Source: JAYVJM01 sp043769275 (lineage in GTDB: Bacteria; Pseudomonadota; Gammaproteobacteria; Pseudomonadales; UBA7239). Taken from it: a DNA stretch of 14,363 bases. Positions within the stretch are counted from its first letter, which is position 1; every line of letters starts with the position of its first letter. Both the position numbers and the translations under genes were made by a program. Where the stretch lies: the NCBI GenBank assembly GCA_043769275.1, contig JAYVJM010000105.1, positions 1-14,363 of the forward strand. The letters are read 5' to 3'. The notes under the pieces were generated by a model. It worked only from the letters and a program-made list of their open reading frames with translations, was not told the origin of the DNA and searched no databases. This document shows positions 1 through 5,737 of this stretch, piece after piece.

Positions 1-92
1 CACCAAACGCTGTAGCTAGATTAGGCGTGTTCATAATTGAGACGATAACGTTGGCAGTTGCCTGATGGTTTGGTGTCCAGAATTGACAGCAC

Positions 93-260
93 ATGTCAGG
101 GTCTCACCTGCTGCAAAAAATGTCGTGGATGTTGGCACCCATGAGCGAGCTAATTGGCATTAACGTTAAGTTGCTGATCGAGCATCCGCCGGTGCAGGGC
201 GGCAGCACGTTTGACATGACGAATATCATCCAGCAAACCTTGAAAAAACGTCAGTCGTAA
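93..260 (+). pseudogene. 3' remnant of an unrecognised gene
   Basis: An open frame ends in TAA at 258-260. It can start at ATG 93 (55 residues) or ATG 120 (46 residues). The frame is closed upstream by an in-frame TGA at 84-86, and neither ATG has a Shine-Dalgarno sequence. The C-terminal part reads like real protein (hydrophobic and charged residues alternate, ending TLKKRQS). It stops 13 nt before the next gene's start, as in an operon. I infer the tail of a longer gene whose 5' part was lost at a junction near 80-100. I do not recognise the family. A short intact gene is the alternative. Confidence 0.4.
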
Positions 261-273
261 CAGGGGTGCCGCA

Positions 274-762
274 ATGACAAACAGAGCCACGCCAAACCAG
301 TTCGCCACACACCTAACGGATGAAGTGCGCGAGCAACTGTTAACCCAGCAAAGCGAATGTACGTTTATTTGGCAAGGCAAACACGAAGCCATCGGCACCG
401 TGATGAGTTTTGTGTGGGCGGAAGGCCGCGTGTGGCTCACCACCGACGATACCAGCCCGCGCGTAACCGCTGTGCGTAAAACTGGCCGTGCTTGTGTGGT
501 GGTGTCGTCAGCAGGCACAGGTCTTGGCGCAAGCCGTTGTGTCTCCATGCGCGGCACTTGTTCGGCCATGGACGATGCCAGTACCCGAAACTGGTTTTTC
601 CCGCTGCTGTGTCAAAAACTGTTCCCCAACAGTCCACGAGCGCAAGCCGTGATGCTGGATATGATGAACCGCCCTAGGCAAGTGGTGCTATGCTTTGTGC
701 CTGAATGTTATAGCGGCTATGACGGCAAAGCGTTGATGGAAAAAATGGCGGGGTTATCCTAG
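274..762 (+). CDS. pyridoxamine 5'-phosphate oxidase-family (FMN split-barrel) protein
   Basis: This is a 162-residue soluble protein. The pattern CTFIWQGKHEAIGTVMSFVW, then GRVWLTTDDTSPRVTAVRKTGRACVVV, matches the first strands of the PPOX/FMN-binding split barrel: a strand pair, a 'T..D..R...V...G' segment, then a hydrophobic strand. The length is typical of that superfamily. Members bind FMN, F420 or haem and reduce small substrates. Which one applies here cannot be told from the sequence. The start is supported by AGGGG at 262-266, 7 nt before the ATG. The gene follows the remnant at 93-260 by 13 nt, so the two were probably co-transcribed. The extended C-terminal half (about residues 95-162) contains several Cys and Met residues and is not diagnostic. 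The family call is from overall pattern, not a specific catalytic motif. Confidence 0.6.
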   Translation: MTNRATPNQFATHLTDEVREQLLTQQSECTFIWQGKHEAIGTVMSFVWAEGRVWLTTDDTSPRVTAVRKTGRACVVVSSAGTGLGASRCVSMRGTCSAMDDASTRNWFFPLLCQKLFPNSPRAQAVMLDMMNRPRQVVLCFVPECYSGYDGKALMEKMAGLS

Positions 763-946
763 AAAAAGCCGTTTCCGCCTCGCTCATGTTTCGATGCGTG
801 CGAAAAACAGCACGACTCCGCTATGAACGGAAAATCACCCATTGAGCAAAACCCTGTTCGCCCCGAGTGGCTCGCATAGCGGGCGTATCGAAGGGCTTGC
901 ATCGTTCAATTGCTTTTGGGGGTGTTATAAAGGAAAAGGCTGCCGC
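763..946. repeat. intergenic nested inverted repeats upstream of rpmH
   Basis: There is no credible gene here. The stretch carries nested inverted arms: CGATGC (792-797) with GCATCG (899-904), and CCGCTATG (818-825) with CATAGCGG (875-882). There is also a local hairpin, CGTGC (797-801) with GCACG (810-814). The segment 857-895 (GTTCGCCCCGAG ... TCGAAGGGC) resembles a degenerate copy of the dispersed CTGAGCTTGTCGAAGG palindrome found at 5650-5699. No DnaA-box-like cluster is visible. Confidence 0.45.
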
Positions 947-975
947 TTGCTCCACGCGCGCCGATTCCCTACAAT
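947..975 (+). promoter_or_regulatory. sigma70-type promoter of rpmH operon
   Basis: The -35 is TTGCTC at 947-952, followed by a 17-nt spacer and the -10 TACAAT at 970-975. This places transcription start near 982, about 84 nt before the rpmH ATG. Spacing is optimal and the -10 differs from consensus at one base. The leader contains a hairpin, GCTTTT(T)CAG paired with CTGAAAAGC, at 984-1003. A weaker AGCC/GGCT hairpin lies at 1007-1023. Confidence 0.6.
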
Positions 976-1065
976 GCCGCCCTGCTTTTTCAGGCTGAAA
1001 AGCATACAGCCTTTGATTTTGGCTAATTTTGCGAGCCGCAGCACGTTTTCCCCATAGGTGTCGTC

Positions 1066-1200
1066 ATGAAAAGAACATTCCAGCCCAGCGTCATTAAGCG
1101 CGCCCGTGCTCATGGTTTTCGCGCACGCATGGCGACTAAAAATGGCCGTGTGGTATTAAGCCGTCGTCGCGCCAAAGGCCGCAAGCGTCTAACGGCCTGA
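1066..1200 (+). CDS. rpmH: 50S ribosomal protein L34
   Basis: This is a 44-residue, very basic protein starting MKRTFQPSVIKRARAHGFRA and ending RAKGRKRLTA, nearly identical to E. coli L34 over its whole length. L34 is a small structural protein of the large ribosomal subunit that binds 23S rRNA. The length matches the family (44-46 residues). The GGTG at 1057-1060 gives a weak ribosome-binding site. It is first gene of the conserved rpmH-rnpA-yidD-yidC-mnmE block, and rnpA starts 29 nt after its stop. It is too short for typical ORF length cut-offs but unambiguous. Confidence 0.97.
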   Translation: MKRTFQPSVIKRARAHGFRARMATKNGRVVLSRRRAKGRKRLTA

Positions 1201-1229
1201 TCGTTGCTCTAAACGAAAGGCGCTCGCGT

Positions 1230-1667
1230 GTGCCGACAGATAGCTTTGGATTCGGCAAGCATCAGCGTCTTTTGACGGCGCGCGATTTTAAAGCTGTTTT
1301 TGACAACGCCTGCTTCAAAGCCTCACACCGCCATCTTTTGTTATTGGCTGTGCCCAACTCGCTGCCCGTGGCGCGTTTGGGTACGGTCGTATCTAAAAAA
1401 AATGCCAAACATGCCGTGCAACGCAACCGCATCAAGCGCCTTTTGCGCGAGCAGTTTCGTTTGCATCAGCAGCAGTTGCTTGGTCTTGATATTGTTGCAC
1501 TGTCGAAGCCTGGGTTATGGCAGCAAGACAATCCGGCGATTATTGCGTTGATCACGCAGCAGTGGCAGCGTTTGTTGTTGCAGCAACAGAAGGCACAGCA
1601 AGAAAAGCAGCAGGATCAGGATAAAGTGACAGCACCTCCCGCCTCTTTTATTGTGCCGTTGTTATGA
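1230..1667 (+). CDS. rnpA: ribonuclease P protein component
   Basis: The protein subunit of RNase P assists the catalytic RNA in removing 5' leaders from pre-tRNA. The hallmark basic signature RNRIKRLLRE lies at residues 65-74, preceded by the strand LGTVVSKKNAKHAV (50-63) typical of the family. The N-terminal RLLTARDFKAVF (13-24) also matches. The start is a GTG at 1230, with AAAGG at 1216-1220 as Shine-Dalgarno. A GTG at 1228 is out of frame. The protein has 145 residues, some 25 more than usual, because of a Gln-rich tail (residues about 115-145, many CAG/CAA codons) beyond the conserved fold. The stop overlaps the yidD start as ATGA (1664-1667), which implies translational coupling. Confidence 0.95.
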   Translation: MPTDSFGFGKHQRLLTARDFKAVFDNACFKASHRHLLLLAVPNSLPVARLGTVVSKKNAKHAVQRNRIKRLLREQFRLHQQQLLGLDIVALSKPGLWQQDNPAIIALITQQWQRLLLQQQKAQQEKQQDQDKVTAPPASFIVPLL

Positions 1668-1978
1668 AACGCTGCTTGGCGCGTGGCCTGTTGTTTTACA
1701 GCCGTTATCTCAGCCCTTTTTTGCCACCACACTGCCGTTTTTATCCGAGCTGTTCGCATTATGCGCGGGAGGCGATAGAGCAGCACGGGATCATGCGCGG
1801 CACCCGCCTTGCCCTGTGTCGCATTGCGAAGTGCCAGCCGTGGCACGCGGGCGGCTTCGACCCGGTTCCACCTAAATCAGCAGCGCGAAACACCGCTTTA
1901 GCAGTACCATGCACGCACGAAAGTGCTTCTGTGCCCCTTCCACCCGCCCGTCATTCACAACCCACCAGCAGACCCTGA
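1664..1978 (+). CDS. yidD: membrane protein insertion efficiency factor YidD
   Basis: YidD is a small, inner-membrane-associated protein that aids YidC-dependent insertion. The family signature is complete: CRFYPSCSHYA (residues 24-34), GIMRGTRLALCRIAKCQPW (42-60), then GGFDPVP (63-69). The amphipathic N-terminus MKRCLARGLLFYSRYLSPFL suits membrane association. At 104 residues it is slightly longer than many homologues, because of a low-complexity Pro/Ser/Ala/His tail after residue 70 that may be unstructured. The ATG overlaps the rnpA stop (ATGA), and yidC begins 3 nt after its stop. Confidence 0.93.
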   Translation: MKRCLARGLLFYSRYLSPFLPPHCRFYPSCSHYAREAIEQHGIMRGTRLALCRIAKCQPWHAGGFDPVPPKSAARNTALAVPCTHESASVPLPPARHSQPTSRP

Positions 1979-1981
1979 CTT

Positions 1982-3667
1982 ATGGATTTTCAACGCCCTC
2001 TTTTAATTGCTGCAATTGCGGCACTAGCTCTCACCTTGGTGGTGAAATGGCACCATTACGAACAAGCACTTTTGCCGCTGGCTGCGCCGCCGGCGGTGGT
2101 GCTGGAGTCACCTATAGTGGGGGATGTCGCCAGCGGTGATGCGCCCGTTGCGGCGGCGGCTTCCAACGGCAACCATGATGTGCCTCAAATTATGGCGCAC
2201 GAACCGGCGGTGCCCGCCCGTGTGAACTCTGGTCGCATTATCGAAATCGACACTGATGTGTTTCAGCTAAAAATAGACACGCTGGGCGGAGATATTGTGA
2301 TGGCCGGTTTGCGCGATTTCCCCGCGACGCTGGCCGATTCGAAGGTGCCATTCGTGATGCTTACGCGCACGGCGGATCATCTGTATATCGCCCAGAGTGG
2401 CTTGGTGGGCGACAACGGAACTGATAAAGACGCGCAGCGCCCGCAGTTTACGGCAGAAAAAATGCGCTACGAAATGGCAGGCAACAACACGCTGAAGGTG
2501 GATTTGGCGTTTGTCACAGCTAACGGCATCAGCATTACCAAACGCTTTGGTTTCACACGTGCTTCACACGTTATTAGCATTGAGTATTTGATCAACAATG
2601 CCAGTGGCCAACCTTGGAGCGCGCACTTATACGGGCAGATCAAACGTGACAGTAAAGAGCCGGTGTCGCAAACATCTGGCTTGGGTTTAGCGCCATTTTT
2701 GGGTGCAGCGACGACAACCAGCGAATCGCACTATTACAAAATGACCTTCAAAGAGATAGCTGAAACGCCGTTGAAAGAAAGCAAAAAAGGCGGCTGGATT
2801 GCGATGGTTCAGCATTATTTTATTAGTGCATGGGTGCCGCCACGTGAGGAGCGGAACCTGTTTTTTACAAAACATCAGGCGGCAAATGACACCTACTTGC
2901 TGGGCTATACCGGCCCGCGTGTGGAGGTGGCCGCTGGTGGTAAGGGCACATTAAGCACGCAGTTTTATGTTGGCCCCAAAGCCGTTTACAAACTGGAGGC
3001 TTTGGCTCCGTACTTGGATTTAACCGTGGATTACGGCTGGTTATGGTGGATAGCCAAGCCGCTGTTTTGGTTGATGAATGCCATTCATAGCCTGGTGGGC
3101 AATTGGGGTTTTGCCATTATCGGCTTAACGCTGGCGGTAAAGCTGCTGTTTTTGTACCCATCGACATTGAGCTATCGCTCTATGGCGGCCATGAAACGGC
3201 TCGCGCCAAAAATGCAGGAAATGAAAGAGTCTTATTCGGACAACCCCACCAAGTTGCGTGAGGAAATGTTCAAACTGTACAAAAAAGAAAATGCCAACCC
3301 GATGCTGGGTTGTTTGCCAATGATTATCCAAACGCCGGTGTTTATCGCGCTGTATTGGACGCTCATGGAAAGTGTCGACTTGCGCCAAGCGCCATTCATG
3401 TTTTGGATTCACGATCTTTCCGCGATGGATCCGTATTATGTGTTGCCTGTGTTGATGGGTGTTTCCATGTGGGTGCAGCAAAAGCTGAATCCGCCTGCTG
3501 CTGACCCGATGCAGCAGAAAATTTTTCAGATGATGCCGCTGATTTTCACGGGTATGTTTTTGTTTTTCCCGTCGGGATTGGTGTTGTACATGTTGGTGAA
3601 CAACTTGATTTCCATGAGCCACCAATACTGGGTTTATAAGCAGCTCGATAAGGCTAAAAAGGCTTAG
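1982..3667 (+). CDS. yidC: membrane protein insertase YidC
   Basis: YidC inserts and folds inner-membrane proteins alone or with SecYEG. The 561 residues fit the gammaproteobacterial form. There is an N-terminal anchor (residues 6-22, starting MDFQRPLLIAAIAAL), a variable linker, a large periplasmic beta-sandwich domain (about 85-340), and the conserved C-terminal insertase domain with five-TM topology (about 350-550). Conserved stretches are ENANPMLGCLPMIIQTPVFIALYW, RQAPFMFWIHDLSAMDPYY, DPMQQKIFQMMPLIF and FPSGLVLYMLVNNL. The groove's positive residue is Lys387 (LAVKLLF), where E. coli has Arg366; lysine is an accepted substitution. No strong Shine-Dalgarno precedes the ATG. Translation may be coupled to yidD, whose stop is 3 nt upstream. 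Confidence 0.97.
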   Translation: MDFQRPLLIAAIAALALTLVVKWHHYEQALLPLAAPPAVVLESPIVGDVASGDAPVAAAASNGNHDVPQIMAHEPAVPARVNSGRIIEIDTDVFQLKIDTLGGDIVMAGLRDFPATLADSKVPFVMLTRTADHLYIAQSGLVGDNGTDKDAQRPQFTAEKMRYEMAGNNTLKVDLAFVTANGISITKRFGFTRASHVISIEYLINNASGQPWSAHLYGQIKRDSKEPVSQTSGLGLAPFLGAATTTSESHYYKMTFKEIAETPLKESKKGGWIAMVQHYFISAWVPPREERNLFFTKHQAANDTYLLGYTGPRVEVAAGGKGTLSTQFYVGPKAVYKLEALAPYLDLTVDYGWLWWIAKPLFWLMNAIHSLVGNWGFAIIGLTLAVKLLFLYPSTLSYRSMAAMKRLAPKMQEMKESYSDNPTKLREEMFKLYKKENANPMLGCLPMIIQTPVFIALYWTLMESVDLRQAPFMFWIHDLSAMDPYYVLPVLMGVSMWVQQKLNPPAADPMQQKIFQMMPLIFTGMFLFFPSGLVLYMLVNNLISMSHQYWVYKQLDKAKKA

Positions 3668-3688
3668 AAGATATGGATGCTGGGCAAG

Positions 3689-3749
3689 CCTCTCCCCCCT
3701 TGTGGAAGAGGGGTTGGGAGAGGGGAATTGGCGTGCGCCAAAGGAGGGG
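3689..3749. repeat. palindromic GC-rich dispersed repeat between yidC and mnmE
   Basis: A compact palindromic unit has arms CCTCTCCC (3689-3696) and GGGAGAGG (3716-3723). It is followed by a second hairpin, TTGGCG (3728-3733) with CGCCAA (3736-3741), and then AAGGAGGGG (3741-3749). The style (CCCCTCTCC / GGGGTTGGGAGAGGGG) resembles short intergenic repeats scattered through many bacterial genomes. It sits in the 113-nt gap between yidC and the family-supported mnmE start. It happens to be open in the mnmE frame. Confidence 0.6.
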
Positions 3750-3780
3750 CACACAGCCGCTTATTGATGAGACTGTTTTT

Positions 3781-5148
3781 GTGCTCGACCGTGACACTAT
3801 CGCCGCCATTGCCACCGCGCCGGGGAAAGGCGGCATTGGTATCGTGCGGCTATCTGGCGCAAGCGCGTTGGCCATTGCTGAAAGCATCTGCCGTAAAAAA
3901 CTGCCACCACGCACGGCGGTTTTTTGCGGGTTTTATAGCGGCAAAGCGCAGGACGATCAGGAAATAATCGATCACGGCATCGCCTTATATTTTTCCGCAC
4001 CCGCTTCGTTTACCGGCGAAAACGTGGTCGAGCTGCATGGACACGGCGGCACGCAGGTTATGGCGATGCTGTTAAGTGCTGCCTTGCAACACGGCGCACG
4101 ACAAGCGCGGCCTGGCGAGTTTTCTGAACGCGCTTTTTTAAATAACAAAATTGATTTGGCACAGGCCGAGGCCATCGCGGACCTCATTGATGCCAGCAGC
4201 ACACAGGCGGCGCGAAATGCCGTGCATTCTTTACAGGGCGATTTTTCACGCACAATCAACATGCTGGTCGAAAAACTGATTTATTTGCGTATGTATGTGG
4301 AAGCGGCGATTGATTTTCCAGAGGAAGAAATTGATTTTCTGGCCGAGGGCAAAGTCGCCGCGCAGCTAGACGTTATTCGTGCTGAACTTGATTCGCTTTT
4401 ACTAAACGCAAAACAAGGCGTGCTCCTGCGTGAAGGCATTCGTGTGGTGATTGCCGGTCGCCCAAATGCTGGAAAATCCAGCCTGCTCAATGCGCTGGCA
4501 GGGCGGGAGTCGGCCATTGTGACAGCCATCGCCGGCACCACACGCGACGTGCTGCGAGAACATATTTTGCTCGACGAACTGCCCCTTCATGTCATCGACA
4601 CGGCGGGTTTGCGCGAGAGCAATGATCCGGTTGAGCAAGAAGGCATACGGCGCGCGTGGCTGGAAATCGCGCAGGCCGATTTGGTGTTATTGCTGCTAGA
4701 CAGTACGGCCGTGTGCGAGAGCGATGTCGACAGCCTGTGGCAGGGCTTGGCTTTGTCGGCGCAGCGCCCTAGCTGCCCTACGTTGATCGTGCAGAACAAA
4801 ATTGATCTGAGTGGGCTGGCTGAGGGGGCTAATCAAAACAATACCGTGCGGGTATCCGCCAAAACCGGCGCGGGTTTGCCTGCGCTTAAATCGGCGATCA
4901 AAGAGGCCGCCGGTTTCGTGCAGGTCGGTGAAGGTGTTTTTAGTGCGCGCTCGCGTCACTTGGATGCCTTGCATCGTGCCCAGCGGCAGTTGGCCAATAG
5001 TGCCGCTGCATTTCTGCAAAGCGGTGCGGGCGAGTTGCTGGCCGAAGATTTAAAGTCGGTGCAACAGATGCTGGGCGAAATCACCGGCCAGTTCAGCAAC
5101 GATGAGCTGCTGGGGCGCATTTTTTCCAGTTTTTGTATAGGGAAATAA
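3781..5148 (+). CDS. mnmE: tRNA uridine-5-carboxymethylaminomethyl modification GTPase MnmE
   Basis: With MnmG, MnmE builds the (carboxymethyl)aminomethyl group on wobble U34 of certain tRNAs. From GTG 3781 the product is 455 residues (E. coli 454) and starts (M)LDRDTIAAIATAPGKGG, aligning with the family's N-terminal DTIxAxATxPG formyl-THF-binding domain. The G domain has GRPNAGKS (226-233, G1), the switch/K-loop AGTTRD (251-256), DTAG (273-276, G3) and NKID (339-342, G4). The C-terminus FCIGK carries the catalytic cysteine, Cys452. An in-frame ATG at 3673 would add 36 residues encoded by the palindromic repeat and rich in Arg/Gly/Trp; I judge these not native. No good Shine-Dalgarno lies directly before GTG 3781, so the start is inferred from alignment and length. 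Confidence 0.95.
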   Translation: MLDRDTIAAIATAPGKGGIGIVRLSGASALAIAESICRKKLPPRTAVFCGFYSGKAQDDQEIIDHGIALYFSAPASFTGENVVELHGHGGTQVMAMLLSAALQHGARQARPGEFSERAFLNNKIDLAQAEAIADLIDASSTQAARNAVHSLQGDFSRTINMLVEKLIYLRMYVEAAIDFPEEEIDFLAEGKVAAQLDVIRAELDSLLLNAKQGVLLREGIRVVIAGRPNAGKSSLLNALAGRESAIVTAIAGTTRDVLREHILLDELPLHVIDTAGLRESNDPVEQEGIRRAWLEIAQADLVLLLLDSTAVCESDVDSLWQGLALSAQRPSCPTLIVQNKIDLSGLAEGANQNNTVRVSAKTGAGLPALKSAIKEAAGFVQVGEGVFSARSRHLDALHRAQRQLANSAAAFLQSGAGELLAEDLKSVQQMLGEITGQFSNDELLGRIFSSFCIGK

Positions 5149-5164
5149 AACCGCCCTACCAAGC

Positions 5165-5180
5165 ACGCAATTTGCGTTTT
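5165..5180 (+). terminator. possible weak terminator after mnmE
   Basis: ACGCA (5165-5169) pairs with TGCGT (5173-5177) over the loop ATT, followed by TTT (5178-5180), 17 nt after the mnmE stop. The stem is only 5 bp, so termination here would be weak. The stronger hairpin at 5359-5376 may be the real end. Confidence 0.3.
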
Positions 5181-5247
5181 ACATGGTGCTGCAGCCTTTG
5201 GCCGCTTGCGCAGAAAAAAGCGGAAGGGGTGTTCGATCAAGGCTGGC

Positions 5248-5291
5248 GGGGTTGGGGTTGGGGTTGGGGTTGGGTTGGGGTTGGGGTTGGG
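5248..5291 (+). repeat. telomere-like (GGGGTT)n array, G-quadruplex candidate
   Basis: Eight G-runs are separated by TT. Six runs have four G and two have three G (at 5272-5274 and 5289-5291). The tract is perfectly regular apart from the two shortened runs. Four or more runs of at least three G with 2-nt loops fit the standard intramolecular G-quadruplex pattern. The G-rich strand is the same strand as the mnmE mRNA, about 100 nt past its stop. The hexamer has no stop in several frames, so it produces artefactual ORFs on both strands. Confidence 0.85.
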
Positions 5292-5358
5292 TTTGGCTCC
5301 AGTCAAGCCATTGCTTGTGGTTAAAGCTTTGCCCCACAAAACCGCCGATCGACACCCT

Positions 5359-5376
5359 AAACCCCTTCGGGGTTTT
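5359..5376. terminator. bidirectional rho-independent terminator candidate
   Basis: AAACCCC (5359-5365) pairs with GGGGTTT (5369-5375) across TTC, giving a 7-bp stem with a short UUCG-like apex. It is followed by T on the plus strand and preceded by A residues on the other strand. It lies 210 nt beyond the mnmE stop, between the G-rich tract and the small minus-strand ORF. It could end mnmE transcripts and those coming from the right. Confidence 0.5.
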
Positions 5377-5407
5377 GCCAATCATGTGTGCCACCCACAG
5401 TCATTAG

Positions 5408-5620
5408 TTAGTCAGGCAGGCTAATGAGTTTGAGTGCCAGCGGTAACGACTGGATAGAGTTGGGAGCGACAAGAGTATGGCCAGCAGCATTAACAACGTA
5501 TGTTTTTTCATTCATAGCCCCAAAGTCACAGGTATATGTGTGGGGCTTATGATGGGTGGAGCGCTTACAGAGTTCCGCTACCTTAGGATATAAGTTAAAA
5601 ATAACGTCCCGAATTGACAT
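5408..5620 (-). CDS. hypothetical small protein (70 codons), doubtful
   Basis: The frame runs from ATG 5620 to a stop at 5408-5410. The sequence (MSIRDVIFNLYPKVAELCKRS ... NEKTYVVNAAGHTLVAPNS) has protein-like composition without low complexity. It has no family I recognise, no membrane segment and no signal peptide. AAAGGA lies just 1-2 nt before the ATG, closer than a normal Shine-Dalgarno. An internal ATG (residue 36) could give a 35-residue product. It is in the same orientation as the antiporter gene but 117 nt beyond it, across an inverted repeat. It may be a real small gene, a remnant, or chance. Confidence 0.3.
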   Translation of the reverse strand: MSIRDVIFNLYPKVAELCKRSTHHKPHTYTCDFGAMNEKTYVVNAAGHTLVAPNSIQSLPLALKLISLPD

Positions 5621-5649
5621 GTCCTTTCGTGGTGATGTTTCCGCTCATC

Positions 5650-5699
5650 CTGAGCTTGCCGAAGGCGTCGAACCATGAACGGCCCTTCGACAGGCTCAG
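5650..5699. repeat. inverted repeat of the dispersed CTGAGCTTGTCGAAGG type
   Basis: The left arm CTGAGCTTGCCGAAGG (5650-5665) and the right arm CCTTCGACAGGCTCAG (5684-5699) are complementary at 14 of 16 positions, with an 18-nt centre (CGTCGAACCATGAACGGC). Units of this look are common intergenic palindromes in beta- and gammaproteobacteria. It lies just past the 3' end of the antiporter gene and could fold in its transcript as an end hairpin. Confidence 0.7.
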
Positions 5700-5737
5700 T
5701 AAATAAGGAGGTTATTGTTGGCCGCGTCATTACCGGC

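Noticed and set aside
842..1057. 71-residue ORF upstream of rpmH
   Set aside because: It covers inverted repeats, the rpmH promoter and its leader, and has no recognisable protein pattern.
3125..3754. 209-residue antisense ORF over yidC
   Set aside because: It lies opposite a well-conserved gene, has His/Arg/Gln-rich composition typical of an antisense shadow, and has no ribosome-binding site.
3673..3780. mnmE N-terminal extension from ATG 3673
   Set aside because: Residues are encoded by a palindromic repeat, and the length from GTG 3781 (455) matches the family almost exactly.
4956..5394. Minus-strand ORFs with Gln-Pro and Asn-Pro repeats across the G-rich tract
   Set aside because: The (GGGGTT)n hexamer lacks stops in several frames on both strands, and the repeat-coded QP/NP dipeptides follow from it. 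One frame also overlaps the end of mnmE antisense.
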